From NCBI GenBank assembly GCA_035267815.1, contig DATFLK010000118.1, forward strand, positions 1-8,671: a stretch of DNA of 8,671 nt, in the 5' to 3' direction. The notes beneath the pieces were generated by a model. The model was not told the DNA's origin and did no database searches. It saw nothing but the letters and a program-made list of their open reading frames with translations. This document shows, one piece after another, positions 1-4,335 of the stretch (positions within the stretch are counted from its first letter, which is position 1; every line of letters begins with the position of its first letter). The position numbers were made by a program, and so were the translations under genes. The stretch is from DATFLK01 sp035267815 (GTDB lineage Bacteria > Pseudomonadota > Zetaproteobacteria > Mariprofundales > Mariprofundaceae).

Positions 1-633
1 GATGCCGTCGAAGGTACCGGCCCCGCCGATGGAGACGACGGGCGCGCCGAGCTTGGCGATATCCTTCAGATGCAGCAGATCGGCGCCGATGATAACGCCG
101 GTGGTGCCGGCGATATAGGCGAGCGGCGCGGCCGTTTTGCCGCCGATGGCGAGTGCCACGATGGCTGCGGCGAGCGGCGCGATCAGCATCGGCATGCCGA
201 TCCCGATGCCCGCCACCGGGCGGCTGATGGCGTAGCAGATACCGGCGCAGAGGAGGACGGCCAGTCCGATATTGGGCCAGGAGATCGTGAAGCCGTGGAT
301 CAGGCTGGCCGAGAAGACCAGCGGTACCATACAGCCGCCAACATTGACGGCGACGATGGTTCGGCCGGTAAAGGGGAGCTGCGGGATGCGCAGCAGGCCG
401 CGCTGCATGGCCTTCTCCGTTTCCTTGTTGGGATGCTCCGCTTTGATGGAGGTGACCGGCAGGTTGAGCACGCTGCCGAAGAGCGAGGCGAAGAGCAGCA
501 GCATCCCCTGTGACGTGGTCAGTCCCAGCTTGCCGAAGGCGAGCGTTACCAGCCCGAACTGCACGAAGACCATCAAAAAGAGCAGCAGCAGGACAAAGGT
601 GATCAGGTGAAGGGGGGAGACGGGTCCGCGCAT
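1..633 (-). CDS. DUF1614 family multi-pass membrane protein (partial, N-terminal 211 residues)
   Basis: Reading the minus strand from the ATG at 633 gives an open frame of 211 codons that leaves the window at base 1, so the C-terminus is missing. The product is strongly hydrophobic, with likely membrane segments near residues 9-33, 42-61, 92-113, 121-136, 143-163 and 168-187. Features I associate with DUF1614 (PF07758) are the early FGLVTLAFGKLGL stretch, VAVNVGGCMVPL (94-105), SRPVAGIGIGMP (137-148), APLAYIAGTTGVIIGADLL (169-187) and SIGGAGTFDGI at the cut end. The biochemical function of the family is unknown to me; it is an inner-membrane protein. No good Shine-Dalgarno precedes the ATG, but TACAAT lies seven bases upstream (640-645 on the complement) and would fit a -10 box for a leaderless message; no convincing -35 goes with it. 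Family call fairly confident, start moderately so. Confidence 0.8.
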   Translation of the reverse strand, partial: MRGPVSPLHLITFVLLLLFLMVFVQFGLVTLAFGKLGLTTSQGMLLLFASLFGSVLNLPVTSIKAEHPNKETEKAMQRGLLRIPQLPFTGRTIVAVNVGGCMVPLVFSASLIHGFTISWPNIGLAVLLCAGICYAISRPVAGIGIGMPMLIAPLAAAIVALAIGGKTAAPLAYIAGTTGVIIGADLLHLKDIAKLGAPVVSIGGAGTFDGI

Positions 634-720
634 GGATGCATTGTAGCAGCCTGTCGATGCGAAAGACCATAATGACTGGATAGTGAAGCGTCCGCCGGAT
701 CGCGGCATGCTGGACTCGTC
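634..720. other. Divergent intergenic spacer
   Basis: This 87-base gap separates the minus-strand DUF1614 gene from the plus-strand CxxCKK membrane protein gene. It must hold the promoters of both if they are transcribed separately. I see only a possible -10 (TACAAT, 640-645 read on the minus strand) facing left and no clear -35/-10 pair facing right. No hairpin or repeat stands out. Confidence 0.5.
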
Positions 721-1203
721 ATGACAGTCACCGAAGAGATACGCTTGGACCGGGCCGGCCTGAAGACGATCCTGATCCGAACAGCCGTGGGCATTGCCGC
801 CTCCGAGGCCTTCGTGCTCGGCACGCTCTACGTCATGGATGTCAACTCCTTCGGCTACGGTGCCTTCTTCTCCTTTGTCTGCCCGGCGACGCTGGCGCCC
901 TACTTCACCTGGAAGGATCTCAATCGGATGCGGCTGCTGGAGCGCTACCGGGGCGAGCTGGAGTTGACCAACCGGCGGCTCGAGGTCGCACTTTCCGATG
1001 TGCGGGTGCTGCGCGGCCTGCTGCCGATCTGTGCGTCGTGCAAGAAGGTGCGCAACGACGAGGGGGCCTGGGACCAGATCGAGACCTATATTGCTCACCA
1101 TACCGATGCGCAGTTCACGCATGCGATCTGCCCCGAATGCACGGTGCGCCTCTATGGCGAGGAGCTGCCCGAGATGGCGGCGGAGACGGGGATGCCGAAT
1201 TGA
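721..1203 (+). CDS. Small membrane protein with C-terminal CxxCKK...CPEC putative metal/redox module
   Basis: A 160-residue protein in three parts. Residues about 16-39 and 43-63 form two likely transmembrane helices. Residues 65-98 are charged and heptad-like (LNRMRLLERYRGELELTNRR), suggesting a coiled coil. Residues 99-150 carry GLLPICASCKKVRNDEGAWDQ, then FTHAICPECTVRLY, with cysteines C104, C107, C137 and C140. This cysteine module is familiar from the C-termini of PAS proteins, response regulators and histidine kinases, where its role is not settled; the four cysteines in CxxC pairs suggest zinc or a redox centre. Here no receiver, PAS or kinase domain accompanies it. The ATG at 721 is the only standard start before an in-frame stop at 673-675; its ribosome binding site is weak. 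The stop overlaps the ychJ start, so the two are probably cotranslated. A membrane-tethered sensor or regulator is an inference. Confidence 0.72.
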   Translation: MTVTEEIRLDRAGLKTILIRTAVGIAASEAFVLGTLYVMDVNSFGYGAFFSFVCPATLAPYFTWKDLNRMRLLERYRGELELTNRRLEVALSDVRVLRGLLPICASCKKVRNDEGAWDQIETYIAHHTDAQFTHAICPECTVRLYGEELPEMAAETGMPN

Positions 1204-1652
1204 ATCCATGCCCCTGCGGTTCCGGCTGGCCACTGGCGGCCTGCTGCGAGCCGATCCTCGATGGCGTACTGGCCGAAACGGCCGAGGCACTGATGCGCTC
1301 GCGTTACACGGCCTACCTGCTCGGCCGGTACGACTATCTGCGCCGCAGCTGGCATCCCGACACGCGCCCCGAACCGGGGGCACTCGGCGGCACGCAACCG
1401 ACCTGGATCAGCCTTGAGATCGTCGATACCGAGGCGGGCAACCCGGACGATGACGAGGGGATGGTCGACTTCATCGCCAGCTACAGAAGCGGCGGCAAGG
1501 GGAAGCAGCTGCATGAGCAGAGCCGCTTCGTGCGTGTGGATAGTGAATGGCGCTATCTCGACGGCCGTTGCGAGGTGCGCGATATTGGCCGCAATGACCT
1601 CTGCCCCTGCGGCAGCGGGCGCAAGTTCAAGCGCTGTTGTGGGGGATCGTGA
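1200..1652 (+). CDS. ychJ: YchJ family (UPF0225) SEC-C motif protein
   Basis: A 150-residue protein with a SEC-C type cysteine motif at each end: NPCPCGSG with C15-C16 at the N-terminus (C4, C6, C15, C16) and NDLCPCGSGRKFKRCC near the C-terminus (C135, C137, C146, C147). The same motif in SecA binds zinc. The middle has the family's ALMRSRYTAYLLGRYDYLRRSWHP stretch followed by a compact NTF2-like-looking domain. Length matches E. coli YchJ (about 152). I place the start at the TTG of 1200-1202, because it begins the protein exactly at the conserved NPCPCGSG and overlaps the previous stop as TTGA. An upstream ATG at 1038 in this frame would add over 50 residues that are only a shadow of the preceding gene. 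Function is unproven; a zinc-dependent role near secretion or protein quality control is a guess from the SEC-C motif. Confidence 0.9.
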   Translation: MNPCPCGSGWPLAACCEPILDGVLAETAEALMRSRYTAYLLGRYDYLRRSWHPDTRPEPGALGGTQPTWISLEIVDTEAGNPDDDEGMVDFIASYRSGGKGKQLHEQSRFVRVDSEWRYLDGRCEVRDIGRNDLCPCGSGRKFKRCCGGS

Positions 1653-1656
1653 GCAC

Positions 1657-1686
1657 CTGAAAAACAACGCCCCTGTGGTTTTTCAG
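1657..1686. terminator. Inverted repeat, possible bidirectional terminator between convergent genes
   Basis: CTGAAAAAC (1657-1665) and GTTTTTCAG (1678-1686) are perfect 9-base complements around a 12-base loop. The repeat starts five bases after the ychJ stop and lies between ychJ and the convergent Mth938-like gene, where a shared terminator is expected. The stem is AT-rich and the T-run is within its own arm rather than after it, so it would be a weak intrinsic terminator at best. Confidence 0.4.
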
Positions 1687-1723
1687 TACGCTACGGTCTT
1701 GTAGCATTTGCTGAGCGATTCTC

Positions 1724-2068
1724 CTAACAGGTGAGGTGCAGCGCCGCGACAATGGCCTTATATTGTCTCGCCAGCCGATTATAGATGCCGACCGCCTCGC
1801 CGGTGCGCGCCATGTGCGTCTTAATGCCGAGCGATGCGAGATGGTCGAGCGTCGCCTGTGGGACCTCCATACAGCCGACGTTGCCGGTGCCGATCACCAG
1901 TACCTCGGGGTGGTACTCCAGCACCGGTCCGAGGTCGTCGATCCCCAGCCGGCGCCCCTCCCTGCGCCACCAGCGGTCGTTGATCCCGTTCGGCGAGAGG
2001 ATGACATCGGAGCGGTAGACGGCACCGTCGACGGTGATGCTGCCGAAGCTGTAGTGGCTGATATGCAT
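1724..2068 (-). CDS. Mth938-like domain protein (DUF498/PF04430)
   Basis: A 114-residue protein beginning MHISHYSFGSITVDG, with SDVILSPNGINDRWWRREG (20-38), a YHPEVLVIGTGNVGCMEVP core (52-70) and a final helical part LGIKTHMARTGEAVGIYNRL (80-99). These are the usual landmarks of the Mth938/Xcc1710-like fold, whose eukaryotic relatives include AAMDC and the complex I assembly factor NDUFAF3. The bacterial role is not established. The frame stays open upstream to about 2335, but a strong AGGAGG on the complement (2077-2082) eight bases before the ATG at 2068 fixes the start, and homologous proteins begin here. The gene is monocistronic and convergent with ychJ. I find no convincing minus-strand promoter; TATGAT (2118-2123 on the complement) is a possible -10 without a good -35. 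Confidence 0.85.
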   Translation of the reverse strand: MHISHYSFGSITVDGAVYRSDVILSPNGINDRWWRREGRRLGIDDLGPVLEYHPEVLVIGTGNVGCMEVPQATLDHLASLGIKTHMARTGEAVGIYNRLARQYKAIVAALHLTC

Positions 2069-2076
2069 GACGGCTT

Positions 2077-2082
2077 CCTCCT
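2077..2082 (-). promoter_or_regulatory. Ribosome binding site that fixes the Mth938-like start
   Basis: The complement reads AGGAGG, eight bases before the ATG whose first base is at 2068. This is the best Shine-Dalgarno on the minus strand here and argues against using any of the in-frame starts further upstream. Confidence 0.8.
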
Positions 2083-2147
2083 GCGGCGAGCGGTATGGCA
2101 GAAGCACTGTTGTTCCTATCATAGCCATAATGCGTTGCAGCGGTGGA

Positions 2148-2173
2148 ATTGGCCCTTGCCATCGGGGGCCAAT
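2148..2173. repeat. Dyad ATTGGCCC-N10-GGGCCAAT overlapping a -35 box
   Basis: ATTGGCCC (2148-2155) and GGGCCAAT (2166-2173) are perfect 8-base complements around a 10-base centre. The centre contains TTGCCA, the -35 element of the promoter proposed at 2156-2184. The arrangement would suit an operator bound by a dimeric repressor, but the repeat may equally be chance in GC-rich DNA. Confidence 0.4.
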
Positions 2174-2184
2174 ATGAGTATAAA
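2156..2184 (+). promoter_or_regulatory. Sigma70-type promoter upstream of rpmE
   Basis: TTGCCA (2156-2161, 5 of 6 matches to TTGACA) and TATAAA (2179-2184, 5 of 6 matches to TATAAT, followed by T) are separated by exactly 17 bases. This is the best promoter match I found in the window. Transcription would start near 2190-2192, about 180 bases before the rpmE start codon, right at the first of three hairpins. Confidence 0.6.
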
Positions 2185-2189
2185 TCGCG

Positions 2190-2276
2190 CCCCTTCCAAA
2201 AATGGGAGGCTGAGACATCGGCGAGCGGTCGATGATCAGCGAAAAGGCGACCGTACGGCGGGTGGCCTTTTCTTGC
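2190..2276 (+). ncRNA. Candidate small structured RNA or attenuated rpmE leader
   Basis: From the predicted start point the transcript would fold into three adjacent hairpins. The first is CCTTCC/GGGAGG around AAAAAT (2192-2209, one G-U pair). The second is CATCGGC/GTCGATG around GAGCG (2216-2234, one G-U pair). The third is the terminator at 2241-2274. Together they make a compact unit of about 85 nucleotides with its own promoter and terminator, as expected for a small RNA. If termination is incomplete, the same element is the 5' leader of rpmE-rplU-rpmA and the third hairpin is an attenuator. I do not recognise it as a known RNA family and it has no clear coding content. Confidence 0.35.
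2241..2274 (+). terminator. Rho-independent terminator or attenuator before rpmE
   Basis: GAAAAGGC (2241-2248) pairs perfectly with GCCTTTTC (2265-2272). After one mismatch, ACC (2250-2252) pairs with GGT (2261-2263). The right arm runs into a T-rich stretch (2268-2274). It lies about 97 bases upstream of the rpmE GTG with no annotated gene immediately before it, so it either ends a small RNA or attenuates the ribosomal protein operon. It could also stop transcription coming from the right toward the Mth938-like gene. Confidence 0.6.
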
Positions 2277-2302
2277 AAAATCAACGGCTTGTGTCGTTTA
2301 TT
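2273..2302 (+). promoter_or_regulatory. Possible second promoter for rpmE
   Basis: TTGCAA (2273-2278, 4 of 6) and TTTATT (2297-2302, 4 of 6) are 18 bases apart, directly after the terminator T-run. It would give rpmE a short leader of about 60 bases, independent of the upstream element. The match is weak and may be chance. Confidence 0.25.
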
Positions 2303-2333
2303 TTGGCAGGCCCTCGTGGCCCGCGACGGAAGC

Positions 2334-2348
2334 ACCGAGCAGATCGGT
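2334..2348 (+). promoter_or_regulatory. Small leader hairpin just before the rpmE ribosome binding site
   Basis: ACCGA (2334-2338) and TCGGT (2344-2348) form a perfect 5-base stem with loop GCAGA, ending 10 bases before the GGGAG Shine-Dalgarno. Its place suits a binding site for autoregulation by L31, which is known for rpmE in several bacteria. The stem is short, so this is tentative. Confidence 0.3.
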
Positions 2349-2370
2349 CCTTTCTAATGGGAGCAGTAGA

Positions 2371-2586
2371 GTGAAAGCGAACATTCATCCGGAGTACAAA
2401 CTTTCCAAGGTGACGTGCGGTTGCGGCAATACGTTCGAGACCCGCTCGACCAAGGGCGACATTCATGTCGAGATCTGTTCCGCCTGCCATCCGTTCTATA
2501 CCGGCAAGCAGAAGATCGTGGATACCGAGGGTCGGGTGGAGCGCTTCTACAAGAAGTATGGCAAGAAGCCCGAAGCGGCGGCCTAA
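2371..2586 (+). CDS. rpmE: 50S ribosomal protein L31 (zinc-binding type)
   Basis: A 71-residue L31 starting MKANIHPEYKLSKVTCGCGN and containing ICSACHPFYTGKQKIVDTEGRVERF. Cysteines C16, C18, C36 and C39 form the CxC...CxxC set of the zinc-containing (type A, C+) form, so this copy is the zinc-replete version rather than the cysteine-free paralogue made under zinc shortage. L31 sits at the central protuberance and bridges to the 30S head. The start is a GTG at 2371 with GGGAG (2359-2363) seven bases upstream; translation begins exactly at the conserved MK-x-x-IHP. It is the first gene of a tight rpmE-rplU-rpmA unit (18 bases to rplU). Expression is probably controlled by the structured upstream region. 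Confidence 0.96.
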   Translation: MKANIHPEYKLSKVTCGCGNTFETRSTKGDIHVEICSACHPFYTGKQKIVDTEGRVERFYKKYGKKPEAAA

Positions 2587-2604
2587 GGAAAGCGGGAGTT
2601 TATC

Positions 2605-2976
2605 ATGTATGCAGTGATTCAGACCGGCGGCAAGCAGTATCGCGTCCAGGAAGGCGACGTCTTGCGTGTCGAGAAGCTCGACGCCGAGCCGGGCCAGAAG
2701 GTGAGCTTCGACCAAGTGTTGATGCTTGGCGAGGGCGATAAGGTCAAGTTCGGCAAGGATGTGGCCAAGGCCAAGGTGCCGGGCGAGGTGATCGAGCAGG
2801 ATCGCGACAAGAAGATCGTGGTCTTCAAGAAGCGTCGCCGCAAGCACTCCAAGCGCACGATGGGGCATCGCCAGTCCTATACTGCCGTACGTATCGGCAA
2901 GATCACCAAGCCGCGCGCGGCCGCCAAGAAGAAGGTGGCTGAGGAGACCGCGGAAGCAGCAGGCAAGGAGGAATAG
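2605..2976 (+). CDS. rplU: 50S ribosomal protein L21
   Basis: A 123-residue L21 starting MYAVIQTGGKQYRVQEGDVL, the standard N-terminus, with VVFKKRRRKHSKRTMGHRQ (about 72-90) near the conserved C-terminal signature and TAVRIGKI just after it. L21 binds 23S rRNA domains in the large subunit. It is about 20 residues longer than E. coli L21 (103) because of a low-complexity Lys/Ala/Glu tail from about residue 100 onward, a common and variable extension. GGGAG (2594-2598) lies six bases before the ATG. The stop is three bases from rpmA, and the tail's last codons contain the rpmA Shine-Dalgarno, which couples the two. Confidence 0.97.
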   Translation: MYAVIQTGGKQYRVQEGDVLRVEKLDAEPGQKVSFDQVLMLGEGDKVKFGKDVAKAKVPGEVIEQDRDKKIVVFKKRRRKHSKRTMGHRQSYTAVRIGKITKPRAAAKKKVAEETAEAAGKEE

Positions 2977-2979
2977 GCC

Positions 2980-3228
2980 ATGGCACATAAAAAGGCAGGC
3001 GGTTCCAGCCGCAACGGACGCGATTCCAACGCCAAGCGGCTTGGCGTCAAGAAGTACGGCGGCGAGAGCGTGATCGCCGGCAACATTCTGGTGCGCCAGC
3101 GCGGCACCAAGATCCGCCCGGGCGATAATGTTGGCTGCGGCAAGGACTATACCCTCTTTGCCCTGAGCGACGGACGTGTCGAATACTACCAGAACCGCAA
3201 CCGCACGACGGTGCGCGTGGTCTCCTGA
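2980..3228 (+). CDS. rpmA: 50S ribosomal protein L27
   Basis: An 82-residue L27 starting MAHKKAGGSSRNGRDSNAKR, whose flexible N-terminus reaches the peptidyl transferase centre. The middle has KKYGGESVIAGNILVRQRGT and GDNVGCGKDYTLFAL, all typical. There is no N-terminal extension before MAHKK, so the protease-cleaved L27 precursor of Firmicutes does not apply. An AAGGAGG (2965-2971) inside the end of rplU is eight bases before the ATG. The gene closes the ribosomal protein unit: a strong terminator follows 30 bases after its stop. Confidence 0.97.
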   Translation: MAHKKAGGSSRNGRDSNAKRLGVKKYGGESVIAGNILVRQRGTKIRPGDNVGCGKDYTLFALSDGRVEYYQNRNRTTVRVVS

Positions 3229-3257
3229 CCTGAGGCTGTATTCGCACTATTCGAATC

Positions 3258-3280
3258 GGGGCGCTTCGGCGCCCCTTTTT
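3258..3280 (+). terminator. Rho-independent terminator after rpmA
   Basis: GGGGCGC (3258-3264) and GCGCCCC (3269-3275) form a perfect 7-base GC stem closed by a TTCG tetraloop and followed by TTTTT (3276-3280). It is a near-ideal intrinsic terminator. It separates the ribosomal protein genes from obgE, so obgE needs partial read-through or its own promoter in the 44 bases that follow; I see no convincing promoter there. Confidence 0.92.
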
Positions 3281-3324
3281 CGTGGGCGGATGCCTTCGCA
3301 ACTGATTTCTCATAGGGTTGAAGC

Positions 3325-4335
3325 ATGAAGTTTGTCGATGAGGTGAGTGTCGAGGTGCGGGCCGGTAACGGCGGCGCCGGCTGTGTCTCCTTCCGGCGCG
3401 AGAAGTATATCCCGCGCGGCGGACCAAACGGCGGCGACGGTGGCCGTGGCGGCCATGTCGTGGCCTTGGCGAGCACACGCAAGAACACCCTGATGGATCT
3501 CTACCTGCGCAAGCGGCTGCTGGCCGAGAACGGCAAGCCCGGCATGGGTTCCAACATGCATGGACGCAACGGCAAGGATATCGTCATCGAGGTGCCGGTC
3601 GGTACGCTGATCAGGGACGAGGCGGGCCATGTGCTGGCCGACATGGATCGCGATGGCATGCGCTATCTGCTGGCGAAGGGCGGCAACGGCGGCCTCGGCA
3701 ACAGCCATTTCGCCACCAGCACCCATCAGACGCCGCGCTATGCGCAGCCGGGCGAGGAGGGCGAGGCCGGCATCCGCCTCGTGGAGCTGAAGGTGATGGC
3801 GGACGTTGGGCTCGTGGGCCTACCCAACGCCGGCAAGTCGACGCTCCTGACGAAGATCTCCAACGCCCGTCCCAAGGTGGCCGATTATCCCTTCACGACG
3901 CTGAAACCGGTGCTGGGCGAGGTCTTCGTCGGCGATACCGATGCCTTCGTTGTGGCCGATATCCCGGGACTGATCGCCGGTGCCCACGAGGGCAAGGGAC
4001 TGGGAGACCGGTTTCTGCGCCATGTCGAGCGGACGAAACTGCTGTTGCATCTGGTCGATGCGGTTGATCCGGGCGGACTCGATATCACCGACCAGCTGCA
4101 CGAGGTGGAGGCCGAACTCAAGGGGTACGGCGAGACGGTCTGGAACAAGCCGCGCATGCTGGTGGTCAACAAGACCGATGCACTGAATCCGGAGCTTCTG
4201 GCCGAGGCGAAAAAGCAGGCGAAGGCCACCGGCCTACCGGCATTCTATATCTCCGCCGTCAGCGGCGATGGGGTCGAGGAGTTGATGCACGAGGTCTACA
4301 GGCACCTGCAGGCGATGCGCGAGGAGGCGGCATGA
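3325..4335 (+). CDS. obgE: GTPase ObgE/CgtA, late 50S assembly factor
   Basis: A 336-residue Obg GTPase. The N-terminal Obg domain (about 1-158) is glycine-rich (AGNGGAGCVSFRREKYIPRG; GGPNGGDGGRGGHV). The G domain follows with the P-loop GLPNAGKST (165-173), switch I threonines at 191-192, DIPG (212-215), NKTD (282-285) and SAVSG (310-314). Obg binds the immature 50S subunit, links ribosome assembly to GTP/ppGpp level and is essential in most bacteria. It is shorter than E. coli ObgE (390) because it ends soon after the G domain and lacks a long acidic or OCT C-terminal extension; this is common in the family and not a truncation, since the stop overlaps proB in the usual way. AGGG (3314-3317) precedes the ATG by seven bases. 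Confidence 0.97.
   Translation: MKFVDEVSVEVRAGNGGAGCVSFRREKYIPRGGPNGGDGGRGGHVVALASTRKNTLMDLYLRKRLLAENGKPGMGSNMHGRNGKDIVIEVPVGTLIRDEAGHVLADMDRDGMRYLLAKGGNGGLGNSHFATSTHQTPRYAQPGEEGEAGIRLVELKVMADVGLVGLPNAGKSTLLTKISNARPKVADYPFTTLKPVLGEVFVGDTDAFVVADIPGLIAGAHEGKGLGDRFLRHVERTKLLLHLVDAVDPGGLDITDQLHEVEAELKGYGETVWNKPRMLVVNKTDALNPELLAEAKKQAKATGLPAFYISAVSGDGVEELMHEVYRHLQAMREEAA

Larger units (their letters stand above)
2069..2370. other. 302-base gene-free region upstream of rpmE
   Basis: No convincing protein gene lies here, although frames stay open on both strands because of the high GC content. In plus-strand order it holds an 8-base dyad (2148-2173), a sigma70-like promoter (2156-2184), three hairpins ending in a terminator (2192-2274), a weaker second promoter-like pair (2273-2302), a small hairpin (2334-2348) and the rpmE ribosome binding site (GGGAG, 2359-2363). 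The left 80 bases contain the 5' leader of the divergent Mth938-like gene. Confidence 0.7.

Noticed and set aside
70..513. 147-codon plus-strand frame opposite the DUF1614 gene
   Set aside because: The product is Asp/Gly/Arg-rich with no domain character, while the opposite strand encodes a coherent membrane protein.
541..591. IGADLL in the DUF1614 protein as a GxGD-type intramembrane protease motif (considered near the left end of the window)
   Set aside because: The motif reads IGAD rather than GxGD and no partner aspartate motif such as YD is visible, so a presenilin-like protease cannot be claimed.
2069..2335. N-terminal extension of the Mth938-like frame
   Set aside because: The AGGAGG before 2068 and the usual family N-terminus place the start at 2068; the extra 89 residues read as noncoding DNA.
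1736..2374. 212-codon plus-strand frame across the Mth938-like gene and the rpmE upstream gap
   Set aside because: The first half is antisense to the Mth938-like gene. The second half, from an ATG at 2174, overlaps the promoter and hairpins and gives a basic, unstructured-looking peptide with no ribosome binding site.
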